This document shows, piece after piece, positions 1 to 7,170 of a DNA stretch of 64,000 nt (its first letter is position 1; every line of letters starts with the position of its first letter). This DNA comes from Flavobacterium sp. 245 (lineage in GTDB: Bacteria; Bacteroidota; Bacteroidia; Flavobacteriales; Flavobacteriaceae). The notes beneath the pieces were generated by a model, which was not told where the DNA came from, searched no databases, and saw only the letters and a program-made list of their open reading frames with translations. Where the stretch lies: contig NZ_SNXB01000004.1 of NCBI RefSeq assembly GCF_004362055.1, positions 310,001 through 374,000 of the forward strand. The letters run 5' to 3'. A program made the translations under genes and the position numbers.

Positions 1-1
1 A

Positions 2-1378
2 CTTACTTTCAACTTTGATGCTGAGCTTTATAATGTAAACAACACAAGACGCACTTATAATACGTATGCGACGACTTCGGGAATTACAAATCCAAATGAT
101 TTAAAAATAGATTATAGAAAATCTATGTTTCATGATGATAACGACGCAAAATCGACAGCGACAAAAGTTTTTGCTCAAGCAGAATATGAACTGTCTGAAA
201 ACTGGAAATCAACCACCGTTTTCTCATTTGTAGGCGAAGATGTAGAACGCAGTTACCAGAGTTATGCTGTTTGGAGTTCTCCAACCCAAGTTGCAAGAAG
301 AGTTGGACTCTGGGGACCTATTTATAATAACTACACTAACATTCAGGAAAACATAAACGGAAAGTTTGATACAGGAAGTATTAAACATAAATTTTTGGCA
401 GGTGTAAATTATAGACTTTACAGTTCAAATTTTTCTGGAGGAACGACCTTTACGCTTGATAATATTGATGTCACAACCAACTTTGCTCCTATCAGAAGAA
501 AAGCGGTTGATGCTGGACTTGTGCTGACTGCATCTCCGGTTGCAGATCAAAAAACATTTAGTGTTTATGCTTGTGATGTGGTTAATTTTACTGATAGACT
601 TTCTGCTATGCTAAGTTTACGTCTTGATAATTTTGATCGTGAAAAGGTTGGAACAGTTGAAGGTTATCACCAAACTGCATTAGCACCAAAACTTGGATTA
701 GTTTATGAATTGGTAAAAGATCAGGTTTCAGTTTTTGGAAATTATATGAACGGTTTCCAAAATATGCAGCCTGTAACACAGCCAAATGCTACACAATTAG
801 TTTTAGATCCAATTTATGCCGTACAATATGAAGGCGGAATAAAAGCAGAAGCTTTTCATAAAAAACTGACAGGATCTGTAAGTTATTACAACATTACAAT
901 CGACAATGCTACACGAGTTGATGCTGCCGGATATACGATTCAGGATGGCAAGCAAGTAAGCAAAGGCTTTGATTTTGAATTAATTGCAAACCCAATCAAC
1001 GGATTGAATATTGTAGCAGGATATGGCTATAATGACAATAGAATTGTAAAAGCATCTGTTGCTGCTATTGAAGGAAACAAAGCAACAGGATCTCCTGAAA
1101 ATGTGGTCAACTTTTGGACTTCTTATACTTTCCAAAACAAATTAAAAGGTTTGGGAATTGGAGCTGGCGCAAATTATGTTGATAAAAACTATTTTACTGC
1201 CGAAAATACTTTCTATATGCCATCCTATACTACTTACAATGCATCTGTTTATTATGATCATTCTACTTGGAGAGTTGGATTGAAATTTAATAACATCAGC
1301 AATGAAAAATACTGGGATTTCTGGGGCACATCGCAGGCACCCACAAATATACTGGCCAATTTAATTCTTAAATTTTAA
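2..1378 (+). CDS. TonB-dependent siderophore receptor, C-terminal part (5' end outside window)
   Basis: The reading frame is open from the first bases of the window, so this is the last ~458 residues of a larger protein. The first in-frame ATG, at 125, is internal. The visible part is outer-membrane beta-barrel: alternating strands, a 'QYEGGIKAE' strand typical of ferrisiderophore receptors, and a C-terminus ending in Leu-Lys-Phe, as TonB-receptor barrels do. Proteins of this family import ferric siderophores across the outer membrane using TonB energy. A rho-independent terminator follows at once. The nearby PepSY, DUF4198 and second TonB receptor genes support an iron-uptake role. The plug domain and signal peptide lie upstream of the window, so the substrate cannot be named. 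Confidence 0.9.
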   Translation, partial: LTFNFDAELYNVNNTRRTYNTYATTSGITNPNDLKIDYRKSMFHDDNDAKSTATKVFAQAEYELSENWKSTTVFSFVGEDVERSYQSYAVWSSPTQVARRVGLWGPIYNNYTNIQENINGKFDTGSIKHKFLAGVNYRLYSSNFSGGTTFTLDNIDVTTNFAPIRRKAVDAGLVLTASPVADQKTFSVYACDVVNFTDRLSAMLSLRLDNFDREKVGTVEGYHQTALAPKLGLVYELVKDQVSVFGNYMNGFQNMQPVTQPNATQLVLDPIYAVQYEGGIKAEAFHKKLTGSVSYYNITIDNATRVDAAGYTIQDGKQVSKGFDFELIANPINGLNIVAGYGYNDNRIVKASVAAIEGNKATGSPENVVNFWTSYTFQNKLKGLGIGAGANYVDKNYFTAENTFYMPSYTTYNASVYYDHSTWRVGLKFNNISNEKYWDFWGTSQAPTNILANLILKF

Positions 1379-1390
1379 ACCTAAATTTTT

Positions 1391-1428
1391 AAAACACCTC
1401 TATACACAAGTTATGAGGTGTTTTTTTA
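1391..1428 (+). terminator. Rho-independent terminator after the partial TonB receptor
   Basis: The stem AACACCTC/GAGGTGTT (left arm ~1393-1400, right arm 1415-1422) with a 14-nt loop is followed by a run of T. It lies 13 bp past the receptor stop codon. Confidence 0.8.
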
Positions 1429-1472
1429 ATAACAATAGTGGCATTATTTAAACTGCTATAGCATTACTAAAC

Positions 1473-2036
1473 ATGACATTTAAAAATTTTATAAAAAAAA
1501 CGCATTTATGGCTGGGATTATCTTCAGGCATCATTGTGATTATACTTGGTATTACAGGCTGTTTGTATGTTTTTGAAGAAGAATTGCGCCCAATAATTCA
1601 TGACTATTATTATGTTGATCAGATAAAAAACAAAAAACTTCCGGTTAGCCAATTAATACAGATTGCAACGGAAGCAAACAAAATTAATCCAAAACAGACA
1701 CTTTCTGGATGCAGAGTGCTAAATGACGATAAACGTACAGCCATCATCTGGTTTTTTGAAGAATTAGATAAAGATGCTATTTGGTATTGGAACCGTTATC
1801 AAAGTACCTATGTGTATGTAGATCCTTATACCGGAAGTGTCAAAAAACTCGAAAATTATAATTTTGAGTTTTTTGTTTTTGTTAGAATGCTTCACCAGAC
1901 ACTTTGCTTAAGGAGCGAAATAGGCGACCCAATAGTAGGAACTGCTACTATTATATTTATCATTTCATTGATTACAGGATTGATACTTTGGTGGGGGCGA
2001 AATAATAAAAAGAAAAAATCGTCTGTAAACTCTTGA
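1473..2036 (+). CDS. PepSY-associated TM helix protein, C-terminally short
   Basis: This 187-aa protein has an N-terminal membrane helix (~13-35, after the HLWLGL motif typical of PepSY_TM proteins), then 'GCLYVFEEELRP', a PepSY-like periplasmic stretch, a conserved 'RMLHQTL' and a second helix (~155-174) ending 'GLILWWGRNNKKKK'. Family members are inner-membrane proteins often found beside siderophore receptors and proposed to reduce or release iron. Full-length members are roughly twice this size and continue after the WW motif with a second periplasmic half and further helices. This one stops just after the second helix in a lysine-rich tail. It may be a truncated gene or a short family variant. 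The fit beside TonB receptors is good. Confidence 0.75.
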   Translation: MTFKNFIKKTHLWLGLSSGIIVIILGITGCLYVFEEELRPIIHDYYYVDQIKNKKLPVSQLIQIATEANKINPKQTLSGCRVLNDDKRTAIIWFFEELDKDAIWYWNRYQSTYVYVDPYTGSVKKLENYNFEFFVFVRMLHQTLCLRSEIGDPIVGTATIIFIISLITGLILWWGRNNKKKKSSVNS

Positions 2037-2359
2037 AGCACATACTGAAAAAAAGAGCAAAAAATAGAAGTTGACCTCAGAAAACAGATTCAAAATTAAA
2101 ACTAGAGCGAATAGAAACTTTTCCTTCGAAATTCAAATTTATTTTTTAGATTCACTTTATAAAATAAGGCATCTTTCTTCTTTAGTTCTTTTTACAAACA
2201 TTATTAGTATTTATTCTAAATAAGAATTGTAAAACTGATTTTAAACTTTATATTTGCATTTAATTTCGGCAGGCTAGTAAAGCTTGTCAATTATTGATTT
2301 CTTCTGCATTTGAAATGCCAAGAATTTTCTAAAACTATTAATCTTAATCTTAAATTATT
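2037..2359 (+). promoter_or_regulatory. Intergenic region with Bacteroidota-type promoter
   Basis: This 323-bp spacer precedes the DUF4198 gene. It contains ATTG at 2226-2229, a 19-bp spacer and TATATTTG at 2249-2256, a near-exact match to the Flavobacterium/Bacteroides sigma consensus (TTTG, N19, TAnnTTTG). That leaves a ~100-nt leader before the ATG at 2360. No recognisable continuation of the PepSY gene was found in the three forward frames. Confidence 0.65.
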
Positions 2360-3085
2360 ATGAAATCGAAAACTTTAAAAACAATTGCATTTTTATTTTT
2401 AATGTTAATTGCCAGCCCTCAATTATTTGCTCACGCACTTTGGATCGAAACAAAAGCTACTGGAGTTAAAGGGAAAGCACAAGAAATTTCAGTTTATTTT
2501 GGAGAATTTTCAGATAACGATATTACAAAAGCTGACAAATGGTTTTCAGATTTAAAAGATTTTTCGTTGGTAGTTATCAGCCCATCAAAAAAAGAAATTA
2601 AACTTACATCAAAAGCACTAGACAATAAATACCAAGCTTTTTTTACTCCAGATGAAGATGGCGTTTATACTATTGCAATGCATCATAAAGTAAAAGATGT
2701 TTACGGAACTATGGTTTTAGATTATAACTCAAGTGCTACTGTTACCGTTGGAAATGCTGCGAAAGGAAATGAAGCTGTAGCAAACACAAATATTATCAGT
2801 TTATTTTCTAAAGATGTTTTAACAGCAAAACAAAACACAAAAATTAATGTAAATGCTTTGTATCAAGGTAAAATTGCAAAAGAGCAAAAAATGAAAGTAA
2901 TCGCTCCAAACGGATGGGAAAAAGAATTATGGAGCAATGAAAACGGAGAAGTTTCATTTACACCAATCTGGCCAGGAAACTATATGGTTGAATTTGCTTA
3001 TACTGAAAAAGCTTCGGGTGATCATAATGGCAAAAAATATGATGAAATCTGGAAAATGGCTACTTATTTAATCACTGTAAAATAA
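2360..3085 (+). CDS. DUF4198 domain secreted protein
   Basis: This 241-aa protein has a clear signal peptide (1-24, ending 'LFAHA') and begins its mature part with 'HALWIE', the N-terminal signature of DUF4198 proteins. It has two beta-sandwich-like halves (~25-125 and ~150-241), the second containing 'PGNYMVEFAY'. DUF4198 proteins are periplasmic or surface accessory proteins of metal transport, often encoded beside TonB receptors or nickel/cobalt transporters. Its place between two siderophore receptors suggests a role in the same iron or metal uptake system. The mature His-Ala start could be a metal-binding terminus, but that is inference. It has its own promoter upstream and a terminator downstream. 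Confidence 0.75.
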   Translation: MKSKTLKTIAFLFLMLIASPQLFAHALWIETKATGVKGKAQEISVYFGEFSDNDITKADKWFSDLKDFSLVVISPSKKEIKLTSKALDNKYQAFFTPDEDGVYTIAMHHKVKDVYGTMVLDYNSSATVTVGNAAKGNEAVANTNIISLFSKDVLTAKQNTKINVNALYQGKIAKEQKMKVIAPNGWEKELWSNENGEVSFTPIWPGNYMVEFAYTEKASGDHNGKKYDEIWKMATYLITVK

Positions 3086-3117
3086 TTGCGTTTTTCTTTT
3101 GATCAACATAATTCCTC

Positions 3118-3153
3118 CAAAAAACCTCGCTTGTTCAGTGAGGTTTTTTTTTG
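3118..3153 (+). terminator. Rho-independent terminator after DUF4198 gene
   Basis: The hairpin AAAACCTC...GAGGTTTT, with flanking A and T runs, lies 35 bp past the stop codon. Its T tract is nine bases long. Confidence 0.8.
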
Positions 3154-3273
3154 TTTTTAACATAAAAAGCGACCCATACTCATTATATTAAAAAGATTTT
3201 TCTTATTAATTAAATATATAAGTAATTAACAAATAATAAGTTATAATATTAATCATAATTAATCTAAATAAAC

Positions 3274-3305
3274 TTTGTTAAAGAACGAACACCTGATTAT
3301 ATTTG
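3274..3305 (+). promoter_or_regulatory. Promoter of the TonB siderophore receptor gene
   Basis: TTTG at 3274-3277, 20 bp, then TATATTTG at 3298-3305, matching the Bacteroidota consensus. It gives a short leader before the ATG at 3342. The ~90 bp upstream are extremely AT-rich and could hold a Fur site, but no clear 19-bp Fur box was identified. Confidence 0.65.
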
Positions 3306-3341
3306 CGCAAAATTATTTTTAATTATTCTTAATAAAGCAAC

Positions 3342-5570
3342 ATGAGATATAATTTACTACTCGTTTTATCCTTTTTAAGTTTTGCATCATACAGTCAAGA
3401 ATATGCAAACGCTCAAGATAATCTTTCTGTAAATGACACGGTAAAAAACAAAAAAGGTGAAATCCTTAATGAAGTAATTGTAACCAAAAATAAAGAGCCA
3501 AAACCTGTGACTGCCGTTCGTTCAGGTTTAAAACCAATGGATAATCCACAAGCGATACAAGTTATTGGTTCTGAGATTATCGAACAGCAACAAGCTATCA
3601 GATTAAGTGAAGTTCTAAAAAATGCAAATGGTGTATATGTTGGTTCTGCGAGAGGTGGTGCTCAGGAATCTTTTTTCTCAAGAGGTTATGACTTGTCAGC
3701 CAACAATATGTTTAAAAATGGATTTCGTTACAACGCTGGTTCTATTCCAGATGTTTCAGGTTTAGATAAAGTAGAATTTCTTAAAGGAGGCTCTGCATTA
3801 TTATTTGGAAATGTAGCTCCTGGTGGAATCGTTAACCTTGTAACAAAAACTCCTCAATTTAAGACTGGTGGTGAAGTAGCAATGCAAATAGGAAGTTTTG
3901 CTTATTACAAACCTTCTTTTGATTTTTATGGAGGCCTTACTAAATCAATTGCTTTCAGAATTAACGGTTCTTATGAAAATTCAGAAAGTTTTAGAGATGT
4001 TGTAAAAAATGAGCGTTTGTATGTAAACCCATCGTTGCTTTTTGTTATAAGCCAAAAAACGCAAATTACAGTGCAGGGAGATTATTTAACAGCCGATTGG
4101 ACGCCAGATTTTGGAACTGGAATTATTGGTACACAAATTCTTGATTTGCCTCGTAATGCTTTTTACGGATCACTTTGGTCTAATGGAACTACCAAATCTG
4201 CCAGCGCTTCTGTATTATTGAATCACGATTTCAATAAAAACTGGAAGCTTAATTTCAACAGTTCTTATCAAACCTATAATAGAGCTTCAAAATCTACAGC
4301 GCAATTGTCTGCAGTAAAAGATAATGGAGACTGGACAAGACCATTGGTTCAAAATGAAAACTTAGAACAAGTATTAGGAGATCAATTAAGTCTTCAAGGG
4401 AATTTTAATACGGGATCCGTAAAACATCAAATATTTACAGGTTCAGACTGGGAAAATTCATTTGCAACAGCTTATACTTTTGCATTTAACCCAGCAAATT
4501 ACGACACGATTAATCTTTTCAACTTTGATCCGTCAACACAACGAAATGACATTCCAGATGCCAGAGCAACGCAAATTGCAAAAACAGAAACTAACCGTTT
4601 TGGTGTCTATTTTCAGGATTTGATTTCAATTACAGAAAAGTTTAAAGTATTAGCTGGTGTGCGCTGGTCATGGCAGGAAGCTGAAGTTACAACGTACAAA
4701 GAAACATTGGTTAACGGAAAACAAACGGTAGCTCCAGAAAATGCAGTTCCAACAGTTGGAAATAAAAAATTAGACAATGCATTTTCTCCAAAATTTGGAT
4801 TAATCTACCAACCAAGAAAAGACATTTCTATATTTGGTAGTTACTCTACTTCATTTACTCCAAACACAGGAACGACAGCAGATTTAAAACCAATTGAGCC
4901 TTCTATTATTGATCAGTATGAAGCCGGTATTAAAACTGATTTCTTACAAGGATTATTAAGTACTAACGTTACAGTTTATCAAATCGTAAACAGCAATTTG
5001 GCTCAAACAGCTGAATTTAAAGCTGACGGAAGTTTAAACACTGATACAAACGTAAAAGTTTTGAGCGGTGAAACTAAAAGTAAAGGTATTGAAATTGATG
5101 TTACAGCAAGACCTATCGAAGGTTTAAATATTATCGCTGGATACAGCTACAACGATATGCGTTATTCTAAAACATCTGGTTTAAACGGAAGTTTTATTGA
5201 AGGCGATCGTCTTGTTAGAACTCCTGCCAATACTGCAAACTTGAGCTTCTTTTACACGGTACAAGATGGATTCTTTAAAGGAGTGTCTTTCGGAGCAATA
5301 GGAAATTACATTGGTGACCGTTTAGGTGGATGGAATGATCAATACAGTACAGATACTACGAAGTATCCTGATGGTATCTACCACAGAGAAATTCCGATAA
5401 AAGGCTACACTACAATTGATGCTTCAGCTGGCTACACTTGGAAAAAAATCTCGATTTTATGTAAATTATCAAACATTACTAACGAGTTAAACTATACAGT
5501 TCATGAAAACTATAGTGTAAACCCAATTGCACCTCGTCAAATCATGACAAGCTTACGATACAAATTCTAA
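3342..5570 (+). CDS. TonB-dependent siderophore receptor
   Basis: This 742-aa outer-membrane receptor has a signal peptide (1-18), a TonB-box-like segment near 'NEVIVTKN' (~43-50), and a plug domain (~60-175) with 'PQAIQVIGSEII' and 'GLDKVEFLKGGSALLFG'. The 22-strand barrel that follows ends in a terminal aromatic strand (Tyr-Lys-Phe). The plug motifs are those of FhuA/FoxA-type ferrisiderophore receptors. It imports a ferric siderophore with energy from TonB-ExbBD. Unlike many Bacteroidota receptors it has no N-terminal carboxypeptidase-like domain. It has its own promoter and terminator and forms an iron-uptake neighbourhood with the preceding genes. The siderophore is unknown. Confidence 0.9.
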   Translation: MRYNLLLVLSFLSFASYSQEYANAQDNLSVNDTVKNKKGEILNEVIVTKNKEPKPVTAVRSGLKPMDNPQAIQVIGSEIIEQQQAIRLSEVLKNANGVYVGSARGGAQESFFSRGYDLSANNMFKNGFRYNAGSIPDVSGLDKVEFLKGGSALLFGNVAPGGIVNLVTKTPQFKTGGEVAMQIGSFAYYKPSFDFYGGLTKSIAFRINGSYENSESFRDVVKNERLYVNPSLLFVISQKTQITVQGDYLTADWTPDFGTGIIGTQILDLPRNAFYGSLWSNGTTKSASASVLLNHDFNKNWKLNFNSSYQTYNRASKSTAQLSAVKDNGDWTRPLVQNENLEQVLGDQLSLQGNFNTGSVKHQIFTGSDWENSFATAYTFAFNPANYDTINLFNFDPSTQRNDIPDARATQIAKTETNRFGVYFQDLISITEKFKVLAGVRWSWQEAEVTTYKETLVNGKQTVAPENAVPTVGNKKLDNAFSPKFGLIYQPRKDISIFGSYSTSFTPNTGTTADLKPIEPSIIDQYEAGIKTDFLQGLLSTNVTVYQIVNSNLAQTAEFKADGSLNTDTNVKVLSGETKSKGIEIDVTARPIEGLNIIAGYSYNDMRYSKTSGLNGSFIEGDRLVRTPANTANLSFFYTVQDGFFKGVSFGAIGNYIGDRLGGWNDQYSTDTTKYPDGIYHREIPIKGYTTIDASAGYTWKKISILCKLSNITNELNYTVHENYSVNPIAPRQIMTSLRYKF

Positions 5571-5652
5571 ATTTTTGAATTAGATTTTAATTTGTTAAAA
5601 CTATTCTTCACTTTGTTTTTTTAACTCTGTGAAAGTTTGGTTTAAATTTCGA

Positions 5653-5691
5653 TAAAAACCTCATTTTGCAATAAATGAGGTTTTTATTTTT
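5653..5691 (+). terminator. Rho-independent terminator after the TonB receptor
   Basis: The long stem AAAAACCTCAT/ATGAGGTTTTT, with a 10-nt loop and a T-rich tail, begins ~85 bp after the stop codon. Confidence 0.75.
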
Positions 5692-5763
5692 TAACAGAAG
5701 AAATTGCTCTTAATTATCTCTATTTTTGTTTTAAATTATCCACTTTAAACAAGAGCAAATTCT

Positions 5764-7080
5764 ATGTCAGATTCCAAACAAAACCAATTAAAAAAAACAC
5801 TTGGATTAAGCTTTAACATTGCAGTATTAATTGGCGGAACGATTGGAGTTGGAATTCTGCGAACGCCTGGATCTATTGCAGGATTATTAGATAATTATTG
5901 GCTCATTCTTGCTTCCTGGATTTTTGGAGGTTTATACGTTTTGCTTGGGGCCAATTCCTATTCAGAATTGGCGACAATGTTGCCAAAAGCCGGCGGATCT
6001 TATAATTATATTAAAAGAGCTTTAGGAGAATATGCTGGTTTTTTATCTGGCTGGTTTGATTATATTGTCAATGCCATTCCTCCCGCTTTTTACTGCATTG
6101 TAATTAGTGAATATACTATAATTTTATTTCCGTCACTTTCCAGTTATTCTACCATAATATCGATTGCTTTGTTAGCGGCGTTTGTATTGTTGCATTTAAG
6201 TGGCGTGAAAAACGGAAGTGTTATTCAGCAAATTACAAGTTTCTTAAAAGTGATTTGTTTTGTGGCTTTGGTAATTGCGTGTTTTATGTATTCAGGAATT
6301 GAAGTTCCAAAAATCAAAACCGATAGTTCAATCTTTCAAATCGGACTTATTTTTGGGTTTTTTAAATCCTTACAGCTTATTATCGGAACATATAATGGCT
6401 GGAACGCCGTTTGCTTTTTTGCTGAAGAAAATGACGATCCGAGCAAAAATATTCCGAAGTCCTTATACAGCGGTGTTTTGCTAGTTGTAGCAATATATGT
6501 TTTAGTAAATGCTGCCTTTTTTCACGTATTGCCTATTGAAACTTTAGCAAAATCAAATTTGGCTGCTGCCGATGTCGCCAAAGTTCTTTTTGGAGAAAAC
6601 GGCGCTATAGTTGTAACGGTGATTTCCATTTTCTCTTTAATTAGCATTTTGAATGCTTTTATGATGATTCCGCCAAGAATTCTTTACGGATTAAGTCGAG
6701 ATGGCTTTTTTATTGAGAAAGGCACAACAGTAAACAAAGGCGGAACGCCAATAGTTGCGCTTCTGGTTTCGTCGCTTTTCAGCTTGTTTTTAATCTGTAT
6801 TGGTTCTTTTGAAGTATTATTTTCTTTCGCTGCTTTTATCTCAATAATTGTTTGGGGACTGGCATATTACTCACTTATAAAATTAAGAACCACAGAACCT
6901 GATTTAGCACGACCGTATAAGTCATTTTGGTATCCGTGGACAACTATAATAGCTATTATATTTTCTATCGCATTGCTTGCAGGTTTCATTTACAGTGATC
7001 CTAAAAGCTTTATTATTATCGTTGGAATTACTTTGATTTCCTATCCTTTGTTTTTGATTTTGAGGAAGAAGAAGCAATAA
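5764..7080 (+). CDS. APC-family amino-acid permease
   Basis: This 438-aa polytopic membrane protein has about 12 predicted helices. It begins with 'GGTIGVGILRTPGSIAG' (~24-40), the TM1 unwound-helix motif of the amino acid/polyamine/organocation (APC) superfamily, followed by 'PKAGGSYNYIKRALG' in TM2. Such proteins are inner-membrane amino-acid or polyamine transporters (symporters or antiporters). The substrate is not readable from sequence. A TATTTTTG -7 element at 5721-5728 is a plausible promoter. It stands alone, converging with valS on a shared terminator. Confidence 0.88.
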   Translation: MSDSKQNQLKKTLGLSFNIAVLIGGTIGVGILRTPGSIAGLLDNYWLILASWIFGGLYVLLGANSYSELATMLPKAGGSYNYIKRALGEYAGFLSGWFDYIVNAIPPAFYCIVISEYTIILFPSLSSYSTIISIALLAAFVLLHLSGVKNGSVIQQITSFLKVICFVALVIACFMYSGIEVPKIKTDSSIFQIGLIFGFFKSLQLIIGTYNGWNAVCFFAEENDDPSKNIPKSLYSGVLLVVAIYVLVNAAFFHVLPIETLAKSNLAAADVAKVLFGENGAIVVTVISIFSLISILNAFMMIPPRILYGLSRDGFFIEKGTTVNKGGTPIVALLVSSLFSLFLICIGSFEVLFSFAAFISIIVWGLAYYSLIKLRTTEPDLARPYKSFWYPWTTIIAIIFSIALLAGFIYSDPKSFIIIVGITLISYPLFLILRKKKQ

Positions 7081-7118
7081 TTTTGTCATTACTCGTTCCT
7101 GGGAATAACTAAAAAACA

Positions 7119-7150
7119 AAAAAAGCTGTCCATTTTGGACAGCTTTTCTA
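7119..7150. terminator. Bidirectional terminator between the permease gene and valS
   Basis: The perfect inverted repeat AAAAGCTGTCC / GGACAGCTTTT (7121-7131 and 7137-7147), with A and T tracts on opposite sides, lies between two convergent genes and can stop transcription from both. Confidence 0.85.
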
Positions 7151-7170
7151 TTTAAAAGTAACTTTATTTC

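Noticed and set aside
3160..3273. Fur box upstream of the TonB receptor
   Set aside because: AT-rich sequence gives several weak partial matches but no 19-bp inverted pair good enough to call.
6922..7119. 65-aa minus ORF across the permease end and its terminator
   Set aside because: It overlaps the permease coding end and a bidirectional terminator; no motif.
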